From positions 112,380 through 176,379 of the forward strand of contig NZ_JACVQD010000001.1 of the NCBI RefSeq assembly GCF_018881545.1: DNA of 64,000 nucleotides. Direction: 5' to 3'. The notes below the pieces were generated by a model. It had not been told where the DNA came from, made no database searches, and worked only from the letters and a program-made list of their open reading frames with translations. A program made the translations under genes and the position numbers. Source of the stretch: Polynucleobacter alcilacus (GTDB lineage Bacteria > Pseudomonadota > Gammaproteobacteria > Burkholderiales > Burkholderiaceae). Below are positions 22,201-30,625 of the stretch, in pieces. Within the stretch, counting starts at the first letter, position 1. Each line of letters starts with the position of its first letter.

Positions 22201-22327
22201 GTGTATTGAAACTAGGCAGGGCGGCTACTGGAATCTTAAAATACGCAACACTTCCAGCAATGACAGTTGCAATAGACAGTAATACCGTCATTACGGGACG
22301 TCTAATACATAGCTCAGAAAGCGTCAT
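19229..22327 (-). CDS. RND efflux transporter permease (HAE-1/MdtB-like)
   Basis: 1032 residues, inner-membrane proton antiporter with the usual twelve-helix, two-lobe layout. It opens with LSELCIRRPVMTVLL and has VGLVVDDAIVVLENIMR (the TM4 aspartates) and GIVKKNAILMIDFA (TM10 Lys region). It pumps drugs or other amphiphiles through an outer-membrane channel. No TolC-type gene is adjacent. It overlaps the adaptor gene by four bases (ATGA) and dnaQ by one. Confidence 0.92.
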   Translation of the reverse strand: MTLSELCIRRPVMTVLLSIATVIAGSVAYFKIPVAALPSFNTPVISVTASLPGASPEIMASAVALPLEKEFSTIDGIKVISSTNSLGSTSVTLEFTSDRDIDRAAVDVQAALLRAQRRLPIEMTIPPSYRKINPADTPVLIVRMSSPSISLSEMNAYAENLMSPNLSTISGVSQVIVYGAKRYAVRVSVRPDALGNRNITMDEVAAALNKANTNSPIGTLDGPRQLITIYANPQLVQAEEFGNLIVAQRNGYPIYLKDVADVQESFEDVKTFASANGERSIAIAVLRQPNANTVEVVDSIKKLLPSLKAQMPESIQLTLFNDRSLSIIESIHDVNLTLLLTIALVVLVIFLFLKHLSATVIPSISLPISLIGAFFVFYFLGYSLNNISLLGITLAVGLVVDDAIVVLENIMRYVEEGMDPLKAALKGSKEVGFTIISISLSLVAVFIPLFFMAGPIGLLFREFAVVVTLSILVSALVSLTVVPMLCSRFLPKPGQHPKEYEITKQFDRVYEWTLKKYVHFLDLALVNRRKVLLGAIASFVITIALFVYSPKGFFPEEDIGQLRVTVEASEDTSFKTMMALQEQAAKIVDSDPNVATSISILGGGQSSGRNTGRFFIILKPKDERQKMSKVMEGLRTKFKEIPGIQVYMSPVQNLQLGGRSSKSRYQFTLQSVGFEGVNEWADKLLQKMRADPIFKDVTSDSQLKGLNVRIDIDREKAASAGVSIADIRTALYSSFGERQVSTIYTPVNTYYVILETAEDDRQFETDLNKVFVRGRATDKLIPLSSLASFVRTVGPTAVNHQGQIPAVTISFNLAPDVFLGDATQAIDGFVKAVDLPPSIITSYGGDAAVFKDNQSGQIILLLAALGVIYVLLGVLYESYIHPLTILAGLPSAAIGAILSLRIFGFELTVVASIGILLLIGIVKKNAILMIDFALDAQRNQGMTPEKAIREACILRFRPIMMTTIAALMGALPIALGLGAGAELRQPLGISVAGGLIFSQFVTLIITPVIYLYLDKYAGNGPMDIPASVLEGT

Positions 22328-23643
22328 TTTGGTTCAGTGCTAGTAGTTTTATCAGCGGAGGCTGGACCCGATTTGGAGGATTTTGCTTCGCGTACTTTGC
22401 TGCCAGTGCGCAAATTCTGCTTACCTTCAACCACAATGCGATCACCAGAATTAATCCCAGTAATGACTGAGGTGCCCTGGTACTCATAGGGTACTTTCAC
22501 CGGTTTTGCGGTGACCTTGTCGTCCTTATCAATAACATATACCAGGCGCCCATTAGGGCCAATGACAATTGCTTGAGTAGGAACGGCAATCACGTCTTTT
22601 AGGGTATTGGCATTGAGGGAGACGCGTGCAAATTGCCCAGGAAGTACTTCTAGCTTTTCGTTCGGGATTTGTGCTTTAACACGCACTGCGGCAATCAGTG
22701 GGTCTACTTGGTTATCGATCACCAAAACTTGACCCTCATAAGTATTTTTTCCGGTATCCCCAATAGTCACTTTAACCTTCAAAGGTGCATCATCCTTTTT
22801 ATTTTCAAGAATGATGGGGATATCCTTTTCTGGAATGACGAATTGAACATTAATGGGGTTGAGTTGCGTGATTGTGACCATCGACCCTACGCTCGAGGTG
22901 GCAGTAGAGCTTGTTGCAGTTGTTACGACATTACTTGCTTGCACTAAAGAGCCGGGGAAGACGTTGATGATTCCGGCTCTGCCGTTAATTGGAGAGCGAA
23001 TGGAGTCAAAGGAGAGTTGTACTTCGGCAGAACGTGCAGCAGCTTGTGCAGACTTGGAATTAGCAAGGGATGTCTCCAGGCCGGCCTTTGATATAAAGTT
23101 TTTGTCTACCAATTCTTTTGCGCGTAAGTATTGCTTTTGCGCATCATCAGCCAATGCTTTCAGTTTTTCATAATTGGCCTTGTCATTACGATCATCCAAG
23201 GTAAAAAGGAGTTGTCCTTCTTTAACTTCCTGACCATCCTTAATATGAATCTTAGCAACGGTATTTGTCACCATCGGACGAATATCTACAATGCTATTAG
23301 ACACAGTCGTACCGGTAGCTTCAATGATGAGGGGCACATCTTTTTTCTCTACTACTACGCTAGTAATCACTTGAGGACCCCCAGCTTTTTTGCCAGCAGG
23401 GAAGACATAATCGTATGACTTCGATCCTGCATAAAGAACAATCAATACCAGCAAAATGCGCCACTTAAAACGAATGACAAAAGCCTTCGCTGTGGCGTAA
23501 TTCATTTTCTTGAGTTGACTAATGTATTGGTTTGCTTGAGGGGAATACTTTTTCCAGAGGGCGCATAGACGTGCCATGCCCACATCTTTGATTTGCACTA
23601 ATTTGGCAAGCAATGTATCCAGAGAAGATTCTATTTTTGACAC
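22324..23643 (-). CDS. RND efflux periplasmic adaptor (membrane fusion protein)
   Basis: 439 residues with a long cytoplasmic N-terminus (about 60 residues), one membrane anchor (about 61-80, LLVLIVLYAGS), then lipoyl-like halves and an alpha-hairpin (DKNFISKAGLETS). A beta-barrel region includes PINGRAGIINVFPGSLV. The tail is Ser/Lys rich. The start is GTG. The family usually has a short N-terminus, so the extra segment before the anchor is odd; a later start is not obvious. Works with the permease gene that it overlaps. Confidence 0.88.
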   Translation of the reverse strand: MSKIESSLDTLLAKLVQIKDVGMARLCALWKKYSPQANQYISQLKKMNYATAKAFVIRFKWRILLVLIVLYAGSKSYDYVFPAGKKAGGPQVITSVVVEKKDVPLIIEATGTTVSNSIVDIRPMVTNTVAKIHIKDGQEVKEGQLLFTLDDRNDKANYEKLKALADDAQKQYLRAKELVDKNFISKAGLETSLANSKSAQAAARSAEVQLSFDSIRSPINGRAGIINVFPGSLVQASNVVTTATSSTATSSVGSMVTITQLNPINVQFVIPEKDIPIILENKKDDAPLKVKVTIGDTGKNTYEGQVLVIDNQVDPLIAAVRVKAQIPNEKLEVLPGQFARVSLNANTLKDVIAVPTQAIVIGPNGRLVYVIDKDDKVTAKPVKVPYEYQGTSVITGINSGDRIVVEGKQNLRTGSKVREAKSSKSGPASADKTTSTEPK

Positions 23644-23756
23644 AGTCTCGTTTTTCGTGGTTTTATAGGGTTTAAGCGCAGTTTTGCTGCTTTTTTGAGC
23701 TCGCCCATTCTCTCACAAGACCGCTAAAACGGTGTATCCAACGCTAAGCTTTCGCC

Positions 23757-24221
23757 TTAAGGTAAAAACTCCTCAACACCCTTATTTGCCAGCTGATCAG
23801 CCAGTTCATTGCCGGGATGGCCGTTATGACCTTTGACCCAATGCCAAGAGATGGCATGATCTGGCAGCAGGGCATCCAATTCTTGCCACAGGTCAGCATT
23901 TTTAACGGGGTCTTTGCTAGCCGTCTTCCAGCCCCTTTTTTTCCAACCCTCTAGCCACTCTGTCACCCCTTTTTGGACATATTGGGAGTCGGTCCAAAGT
24001 TCAACGCTGCTTCTTTGTTTCAGAGCCCGCAAAGCGAAAATAACGGCACTGAGCTCCATCCGGTTATTGGTTGTGAGTTTTTCTCCGCCATGGATGTGTT
24101 TTTCATGGCCGCCTGATCGCAGTACCGCACCCCAACCACCTGGGCCTGGATTTCCTTTGCAAGCTCCATCGGTATAAATCACGATATGCGGTGTGCTAGA
24201 TGTTTTGTGTGAATGAGACAT
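23757..24221 (-). CDS. rnhA: Ribonuclease HI
   Basis: 154 residues. The catalytic acids are visible: Asp in [17 protein letters not shown], Glu in [13 protein letters not shown], Asp in [12 protein letters not shown] and Asp in [10 protein letters not shown]. It degrades RNA in RNA-DNA hybrids. It follows the yafS-like methyltransferase gene by 4 bp on the same strand. In E. coli rnhA and dnaQ are neighbours; here 4.4 kb of efflux genes lie between them. Confidence 0.95.
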   Translation of the reverse strand: MSHSHKTSSTPHIVIYTDGACKGNPGPGGWGAVLRSGGHEKHIHGGEKLTTNNRMELSAVIFALRALKQRSSVELWTDSQYVQKGVTEWLEGWKKRGWKTASKDPVKNADLWQELDALLPDHAISWHWVKGHNGHPGNELADQLANKGVEEFLP

Positions 24222-24225
24222 ATTC

Positions 24226-25038
24226 TTAATTTACTGTGTCTTGAATTTCTTTAAGCTTGCTACGTTTGGCAGCGGGGCTTAATTGTTGAATCGCTGGCAC
24301 GCGCACTGGTGCAATCTGACCAATCATGCGGATACCTTGATGACGCTTAATTGCCGACACCACAAACACCGCGCCAAATATAGGCCACCAACGATTCCCC
24401 ATATGCTCCAAAAAATCCATGCGATTCATACTAGATATCCCTTGGAGGGGGAATTTATAACAACCAAAGTGGCCCCGATCTAAAGAAAAGTTGAGTAATT
24501 GCAGCCAATCTTTTACGCGAATGAGGCCAATAAATTGCCCATCACGCGGCAGATAGGGGCTGCCGATTAAGCGACTTAAATACTGTCTTGCGCCCCAAAG
24601 ACTGGCTGGATTAAATCCCGAAATAATGAGACGACCTTCTGGTCGCAAGACCCGATCTACCTCACGCAAGATTTGATGGGGATCTGTCGCGAATTCCAGA
24701 ACATGGGGTAGTACAACTAAATCCAGACTCTCATTCGCAAAGGGCAATTCGGAAGAGCTACCTTCAATTAAATGCCAATGGTATTTAGACGCGTATTCAA
24801 GGCTGTCATTAGAGTGAATCAGAATTGCCTGCATTGGCATACGGTTCTCACTCAGGGTATTGATTTGTGGCAGGCCAATTTGGACAGCATTAAAACCAAA
24901 TACATCAGCGACGATTTGATCAAAGCATTTTTGCTCCCAGCCAAGAACATAGCGTCCTGGAGGTGATTGGAGCCATTTTTCCCATGAACTCCATGGGGGT
25001 GCAGGCATCTGGGAAGGGATGGGTGGGGTTGGTATCAT
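24226..25038 (-). CDS. Class I SAM-dependent methyltransferase (YafS-like)
   Basis: 270 residues with a methyltransferase type 11 core: [39 protein letters not shown]. The classical N-terminal glycine-rich SAM loop is weak ([10 protein letters not shown]). The position next to gloB and rnhA is the same as yafS in E. coli. The substrate is unknown. Its ATG is only 6 bp from the divergent gloB start, so its promoter must lie within gloB or the true start is a little further in (Met11, 25008). Confidence 0.8.
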   Translation of the reverse strand: MIPTPPIPSQMPAPPWSSWEKWLQSPPGRYVLGWEQKCFDQIVADVFGFNAVQIGLPQINTLSENRMPMQAILIHSNDSLEYASKYHWHLIEGSSSELPFANESLDLVVLPHVLEFATDPHQILREVDRVLRPEGRLIISGFNPASLWGARQYLSRLIGSPYLPRDGQFIGLIRVKDWLQLLNFSLDRGHFGCYKFPLQGISSMNRMDFLEHMGNRWWPIFGAVFVVSAIKRHQGIRMIGQIAPVRVPAIQQLSPAAKRSKLKEIQDTVN

Positions 25039-25044
25039 CGGTTT

Positions 25045-25851
25045 ATGGATAAGAATACTTTATTGCAAGTTTGGCCCATACCGGCCTTTGATGATAACTA
25101 CATCTGGTGTATCCACGATGGAGAGTCTGCTTTAGTGGTCGACCCGGGGGATTCTGCACCAGTTCAGGACTACCTGCTCCAGAGTAGTTTGACGCTCAAG
25201 GGCATCTTGGTGACCCATCACCACCCTGACCATACTGGTGGAATACTCAAACTATTGCATCAATTTCCGGATATTCCAGTCTACGGCCCTGCAGGAGCTG
25301 ATATTCCAGGGCGCACGATAGTTGCTATGGAGAATGACGAGATTGAGATTGCCGTTCCTCGCATCAGCTTAAAAGTCTTTGAAGTTCCAGGGCATACCTT
25401 GGACCATATTGCTTACTTTGCCAAGATTCAAGCCAGCCTTCCAGAGCCTATGCTGTTCTGTGGTGACACTTTATTTGCCTCCGGTTGCGGTCGTTTATTC
25501 GAGGGAACGCCCACGCAAATGACCCAGTCTTTGGCAAAGTTTGCGGCATTACCGAAAAATACCTTGGTGTTTTGCACACACGAGTACACCTTATCCAATA
25601 TTCGCTTTGCTTTAGCGGTTGAGCCGAACAATCTCAATCTAATTTCTTGGGCTGAGAAGGCACAAGCATTGCGCGCGCAAGGATTACCAACCTTACCAAC
25701 GACTATTGGCCAAGAACTGCAAGTAAATCCCTTTATGCGCTGTGACCAAGCAGAGGTTATTGCTGCAGCCAAAGAAGTGTCTGGTGAGCAAAATCTACCC
25801 ACGCCTGCCCATGCGCTGGCTGTTATCCGGGCTTGGAAAGACCGTTTCTGA
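25045..25851 (+). CDS. gloB: Hydroxyacylglutathione hydrolase (glyoxalase II)
   Basis: 268 residues, metallo-beta-lactamase fold with the dinuclear metal motif THHHPDHTGG, then VPGHTLDHIAY, FCGDTLFASGCGR and FCTHEYTLSN. It hydrolyses S-D-lactoylglutathione in methylglyoxal removal. The C-terminal glyoxalase II region (LPTTIGQELQVNPFMRC) is present. Its TGA overlaps the mltD start (TGATG). Confidence 0.93.
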   Translation: MDKNTLLQVWPIPAFDDNYIWCIHDGESALVVDPGDSAPVQDYLLQSSLTLKGILVTHHHPDHTGGILKLLHQFPDIPVYGPAGADIPGRTIVAMENDEIEIAVPRISLKVFEVPGHTLDHIAYFAKIQASLPEPMLFCGDTLFASGCGRLFEGTPTQMTQSLAKFAALPKNTLVFCTHEYTLSNIRFALAVEPNNLNLISWAEKAQALRAQGLPTLPTTIGQELQVNPFMRCDQAEVIAAAKEVSGEQNLPTPAHALAVIRAWKDRF

Positions 25852-27272
25852 TGCGTTTAGTTTTTGTATTTGTAGTAATGCTGCTTGCCGCCTTTCTTTC
25901 GGGATGCGCGAGCATGGGCGACTGGTCTTCAGATACACCGACCAAGGCCAATGCAAGATCCTCTAAAGCGACTCGCGTTAATCTGCAGAGCCAATCGGTT
26001 AGTAAAGTCTACGCACCGTCTGATAATTTATGGATTCGGATACGCGATGGCTTTCAGATGGAGCCTCTGAATAGTCCTTTAGAGATAGAGCAAGTCCGCT
26101 GGTTAAGTGCGCGACCTGACTATGTAAACCGTTCGATGACCCGCTCATCACGTTATTTGTTTTATATCGTGCAAGAAGTCAATGCCCGAAATATGCCCAC
26201 TGAAATTGCACTGCTTCCTTTTGTAGAAAGTGCATTTGTGACGAATGCCAAATCCAGCGCAAAGGCTGTGGGCTTGTGGCAGTTTATGCCGGCAACTGGT
26301 AAAGACTTTCGCTTAACGCAAAACGTCTTTCGTGATGAGCGTCGCGATGTTTTGCAATCGACCGATGCTGCTTTGGATTATCTGCAACGACTCTATAAAC
26401 AGTTTGGCAGTTGGGAGCTTGCATTGGCTGCTTATAACTGGGGTACTGGCAATATATTGAAGGCGCAGAAACGCAATGTAGCAGCAGGTCTGCCTACGGA
26501 TTACGAGAGTTTGACCATGCCGCGCGAAACCCGCAATTATGTGCCCAAGCTCATGGCTTATCGCCAAATTGTTTTGGATCCTAAAGCTTACGGAATTGTT
26601 CTACCCGATCTGGAGAACCATCCTTATTTTGTAGCAGTTGATGTAGGCAGCGATATCGACGTTGCACTAGTGATTCAGTTAGCAGAAATCCCTGAAGATG
26701 AATTCCATAGCCTCAATCCCTCATTTAATAAACCAGTGATTTTGAGCAATGCCAATCAACAGATCCTCTTACCGTTTGCTCATGCCGAGATCTTTCAGGC
26801 CAACCTGAAGACTTACAACAAACCACTTTCTTCTTGGACAGCAGTGCAGGTCAGTAAAACGGAGAGCGTTGATCAGGTCTCTAAAACATTGGGCGTAGAT
26901 GCCGATACCTTGAGAAGTATTAATGGCATTCCTAAAGGGATGCGTATTAAAGCTGGCTCTACTGTATTAATCCCGAAAACGAGCCGACGCCCAGGTGATG
27001 TCTCCACTGAAATGGCTGAAAATGCCAGCTTGAGCTTAGAAAAACCAGCCCCTCCAGCTGCTAAGTGTGCAAAACCCGCAAAAGGGCAGAAGACGGCTAA
27101 ATGCGGCAGCTCAAAAAGTAGCAAAACAGCGGAAAAAGGCTCATCTAAGGGTAATTCTTCAGCGAAAAATGCTGCATCTCAGCATAAATCCGCATCGACA
27201 GGGCTTGCAATATCTGCGAAAAATACGAGTTCGGCTAACCCCAGTGTTAAAGGGGGGAGTAATAAACAGTAA
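25851..27272 (+). CDS. mltD: Membrane-bound lytic murein transglycosylase D
   Basis: 473 residues from the ATG at 25851, chosen because it overlaps the gloB stop (TGATG) and gives a clean lipoprotein signal peptide with lipobox FLSGC. The SLT transglycosylase domain has the catalytic Glu in LLPFVESAF and QFMPATGKDF. One LysM-like repeat follows (VDQVSKTLGVDADTLRSING). The last 90 residues are rich in Ser, Lys and Ala with two Cys. It cleaves peptidoglycan glycan strands at the outer membrane. E. coli has the same gloB-mltD pairing. Confidence 0.88.
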   Translation: MRLVFVFVVMLLAAFLSGCASMGDWSSDTPTKANARSSKATRVNLQSQSVSKVYAPSDNLWIRIRDGFQMEPLNSPLEIEQVRWLSARPDYVNRSMTRSSRYLFYIVQEVNARNMPTEIALLPFVESAFVTNAKSSAKAVGLWQFMPATGKDFRLTQNVFRDERRDVLQSTDAALDYLQRLYKQFGSWELALAAYNWGTGNILKAQKRNVAAGLPTDYESLTMPRETRNYVPKLMAYRQIVLDPKAYGIVLPDLENHPYFVAVDVGSDIDVALVIQLAEIPEDEFHSLNPSFNKPVILSNANQQILLPFAHAEIFQANLKTYNKPLSSWTAVQVSKTESVDQVSKTLGVDADTLRSINGIPKGMRIKAGSTVLIPKTSRRPGDVSTEMAENASLSLEKPAPPAAKCAKPAKGQKTAKCGSSKSSKTAEKGSSKGNSSAKNAASQHKSASTGLAISAKNTSSANPSVKGGSNKQ

Positions 27273-27309
27273 TTTCAGTCACTTTGTATATTCAAAATTA
27301 GGTTGATCC

Positions 27310-29193
27310 ATGTCCTATAAAGCACATCACGAACGCTCAATAAAAGACCCAGATAGTTTCTGGGGTGAGCAGGCAAAGTTAATCCATTGGGAAAAGCCAT
27401 TCGATACTGTTCTGAATTACGACAATCCACCATTCGCAAAATGGTTCGAAGGAGGTCTTACCAACCTCTGCTACAACGCAGTGGATCGCCATGCAAAAGA
27501 GCGGCCAGATCAAATTGCCCTAGTTGCCGTTTCCACAGAAACCAATCTAGAAAAAGCGTATACCTATAAAGAGCTCTACGAAGAAGTAAATCGGATGGCT
27601 GCTATTTATCAAGCCCATGGTATTCAAAAAGGCGATCGGGTTCTGATCTACATGCCGATGATTGCGGAAGCCTGTTTTGCAATGCTCGCTTGTGCACGGA
27701 TTGGCGCAATTCATTCAGTGGTTTTTGGTGGCTTCGCTTCTCATAGTCTGGCATCTCGGATTGATGACGCCAAACCAAAAATGATTGTGACTGCAGAGGC
27801 AGGTATGCGTGGCGGCAAAGCGGTGCCCTATAAGCCACTCCTGGATGAAGCAATCACACTAGCAAGCTATAAGCCTAAAAAAGTACTGATTGTCAATCGC
27901 GGACTGACTGAGTTCACTGCGGTAGCTGGACGCGATTTAGATTACGCAAGCGAACGTCAAGCGCATTTGAACGCTATCGTTCCCATTGAATGGGTGGATG
28001 CAACCCATCCCTCCTACATTCTGTATACCTCAGGTACCACTGGCAAACCGAAAGGTGTGCAACGCGATACCGGCGGTTATGCAGTTGCTTTAATGTCCTC
28101 TATGAACCATATCTTCTGTGGCAAGGCTGGTGAAACCATGTTCACTACCTCAGATATCGGATGGGTAGTGGGTCACAGCTACATCATTTATGGTCCATTA
28201 CTCAACGGCATGGCAACGATCATGTATGAAGGCACGCCATTGCGACCTGATGCAGGAATTTGGTGGCAGTTGGTTGAGAAGTACAAAGTCTCTGTGATGT
28301 TCTCGGCACCAACTGCAGTACGTGTTCTCAAAAAGCAAGACCCTGCTTTTTTGACTAAATATGATCTTTCATCATTGCGCGCTCTGTTCTTGGCGGGCGA
28401 GCCATTAGATGAGCCAACCGCAAGTTGGATTCATGATGCGATTAAAAAACCGATTGTGGATAACTACTGGCAAACAGAAACAGGTTGGCCGATGTTGGCA
28501 ATTCAACGGGGTGTTGAAGTCATGCCGCATAAGTTTGGCTCACCAGGTGTGCCATCCTTTGGTTACAACATGAAACTATTGGATGACGCTACATCTGAAG
28601 AGTTAGGACCAGATCAAAAAGGGGTGATTGCCATCGAAGGCCCGTTGCCTCCAGGTTGCATGCAAACTGTTTGGGGTGATGACGAGCGCTTTGTCAGTAC
28701 TTATTGGGACACGATTCCCGGTAAGTTGATCTACTCCACATTTGACTGGGGTATCAAAGATAAAGATGGTTACTTTTTTATCTTAGGCCGGACTGATGAT
28801 GTGATTAATGTTGCAGGACACCGTCTTGGAACGCGGGAGATTGAAGAGAGTATCTCTGGGCATCCTAATGTTTCTGAAGTAGCTGTAGTTGGTATTGAAG
28901 ACAAACTGAAAGGTCAGGCAGCTATTGCCTTCGTTATTCCTAAGGATGCCTCGAATATAAGCACCTTAGAAGCTGAGTGTATGAAGACCGTTGACACTAC
29001 CTTGGGGGCTATTGCACGTCCTAGTCGCGTGTATGTAGTGACAGCCTTACCTAAAACCCGTTCTGGCAAGATCGTGCGTCGTGCATTACAAGCAGTAGCC
29101 GAAGGTCGCGACCCTGGTGATATCAGCACCATGGAAGACCAGACTGTTTTAGCTCAAATTCAGACCATTATTGAGGAACGCGCCAAGACATAA
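27310..29193 (+). CDS. prpE: Propionyl-CoA synthetase (acyl-CoA synthetase family)
   Basis: 627 residues of the acetyl/propionyl-CoA synthetase family. The P-loop is YTSGTTGKPKGVQRDTGG, where RDTGGYAVAL is typical of PrpE; adenylation residues lie in DNYWQTETGWPM and LGRTDDVINVAGHRLGT. The acetylation-controlled Lys is in KTRSGKIVRR. It makes propionyl-CoA from propionate, ATP and CoA. It is not inside a prpBCD operon; it may supply propionyl-CoA for assimilation or polyester synthesis. Confidence 0.9.
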   Translation: MSYKAHHERSIKDPDSFWGEQAKLIHWEKPFDTVLNYDNPPFAKWFEGGLTNLCYNAVDRHAKERPDQIALVAVSTETNLEKAYTYKELYEEVNRMAAIYQAHGIQKGDRVLIYMPMIAEACFAMLACARIGAIHSVVFGGFASHSLASRIDDAKPKMIVTAEAGMRGGKAVPYKPLLDEAITLASYKPKKVLIVNRGLTEFTAVAGRDLDYASERQAHLNAIVPIEWVDATHPSYILYTSGTTGKPKGVQRDTGGYAVALMSSMNHIFCGKAGETMFTTSDIGWVVGHSYIIYGPLLNGMATIMYEGTPLRPDAGIWWQLVEKYKVSVMFSAPTAVRVLKKQDPAFLTKYDLSSLRALFLAGEPLDEPTASWIHDAIKKPIVDNYWQTETGWPMLAIQRGVEVMPHKFGSPGVPSFGYNMKLLDDATSEELGPDQKGVIAIEGPLPPGCMQTVWGDDERFVSTYWDTIPGKLIYSTFDWGIKDKDGYFFILGRTDDVINVAGHRLGTREIEESISGHPNVSEVAVVGIEDKLKGQAAIAFVIPKDASNISTLEAECMKTVDTTLGAIARPSRVYVVTALPKTRSGKIVRRALQAVAEGRDPGDISTMEDQTVLAQIQTIIEERAKT

Positions 29194-29431
29194 ATTCCTG
29201 AAGGGCTAGCCTCAATCTACTTCCATTGACCAAGGACTGGAGGAGGCAGTAAGTTGCTAAGTGTATGGGGCGGGGCGTTCAAGGGTTTACGAGTAAAAAT
29301 GGTATGATGACCAGGTTCAAAACTTAATTAATACCCTAGCGCTTAAAGACACTCACCTCCCGCATAAAGAAGCCCCGGGTTGGTATTTTTGGGGGTTTTG
29401 AGCGTCGGATGGAGCAGGGACTGGAGATGGT
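29194..29431 (+). promoter_or_regulatory. Leader region of carAB with possible attenuator
   Basis: 238 bp without a convincing ORF. A -10-like TATGAT lies at 29303-29308 without a clear -35. Downstream, AATACC (about 29329) can pair with GGTATT (about 29382), which is followed by T's, and a CCCC/GGGG pairing near 29372-29395 is followed by GTTTT. These could form alternative hairpins as in pyrimidine-controlled leaders. This is a weak, visual call. Confidence 0.3.
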
Positions 29432-30625
29432 TTGTCACCCTTGCTTCCTTCTTTTCCCCCCGCCGTGTTGGCTCTAGCCGACGGCACATTATTTCTCGGT
29501 TTTAGTATTGGTGCCCCAGGCGAAACTACCGGCGAAGTCGTTTTTAATACCGCATTAACTGGATATCAAGAGATCATCACTGATCCAAGTTATGCACGTC
29601 AAATTGTTACCTTAACCTATCCTCATATCGGTAATGTCGGTGTGAATGCGCAGGACGCGGAGTCCGATCGAATTCATGCTGCAGGACTGGTGATTAAAGA
29701 TTTGCCGAAGCGGGTATCCAATTTTCGCTCAGAGGGGACTTTAGATCATTACCTAAGAACTGCAGGCGTTCTTGGAATCGCCGGAATCGATACCCGTAAA
29801 TTGACTCGCATCCTGCGGGATACCGGTGCGCAATCAGGGGCAATTGTTGCTGGAAAAGCCGGCGATGACTATGAGCTCATGGGTAAAAAAGCGCTTGAGC
29901 TTGCTAAAGCATTCCCTGGAATGTCTGGCTTAGATCTGGCAAAAGTTGTTACTACCCAGAAATCCTATGAATGGTGTGAAGCAGAATGGGATTTGCATGG
30001 CCCTGATGGCAAGCCAGCCTACCGAACATTCGATGGCAGTAAGCCAATCAAAAAAGTCGTTGCTTATGACTTTGGTGTGAAACGCAATATATTGCGCATG
30101 CTCACTGAGCGGGGTTGCGAGCTTACGGTAGTACCTGCACAAACGAGCGCTACTGAAGTCTTAGCAATGAAGCCAGATGGTGTATTTTTCTCAAATGGCC
30201 CTGGAGATCCTGGACCCTGTGATTACGCAATCGCTGCCGCGAAAGAAATTATAGAAAAAGGCATTCCTACATTCGGCATCTGTTTAGGGCATCAAATTAT
30301 GGGCCTTGCGGCAGGCGCTAAAACATTGAAGATGAAGTTTGGTCATCATGGCGCAAATCACCCAGTGAAAGACTTAGATACCGGGCGCGTGGCGATTACT
30401 TCTCAGAATCACGGCTTTGCTGTCGACTCAAATACCTTGCCAGACAACTTGCGCGTGACACATGTTTCTTTGTTTGATGGCTCATTGCAAGGTTTGGCTT
30501 GGAAAGATAAGCCAGCACTGTGTTTTCAAGGACATCCTGAGGCCTCACCAGGCCCTCATGACATTGCCTATTTATTTGATCGTTTTGTGGAGCTGATGAA
30601 TGCTAGCAATAAAGGAGGCAAATAA
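29432..30625 (+). CDS. carA: Carbamoyl-phosphate synthase small subunit
   Basis: 397 residues from a TTG start at 29432; GGAG ends five bases before it, and the length to the conserved [15 protein letters not shown] block fits the family. The class I glutamine amidotransferase half has Cys in [12 protein letters not shown] and His/Glu in GHPEASPGP. It releases ammonia from glutamine for CarB, feeding arginine and pyrimidine synthesis. Its stop overlaps the carB ATG by one base. Confidence 0.95.
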   Translation: MSPLLPSFPPAVLALADGTLFLGFSIGAPGETTGEVVFNTALTGYQEIITDPSYARQIVTLTYPHIGNVGVNAQDAESDRIHAAGLVIKDLPKRVSNFRSEGTLDHYLRTAGVLGIAGIDTRKLTRILRDTGAQSGAIVAGKAGDDYELMGKKALELAKAFPGMSGLDLAKVVTTQKSYEWCEAEWDLHGPDGKPAYRTFDGSKPIKKVVAYDFGVKRNILRMLTERGCELTVVPAQTSATEVLAMKPDGVFFSNGPGDPGPCDYAIAAAKEIIEKGIPTFGICLGHQIMGLAAGAKTLKMKFGHHGANHPVKDLDTGRVAITSQNHGFAVDSNTLPDNLRVTHVSLFDGSLQGLAWKDKPALCFQGHPEASPGPHDIAYLFDRFVELMNASNKGGK

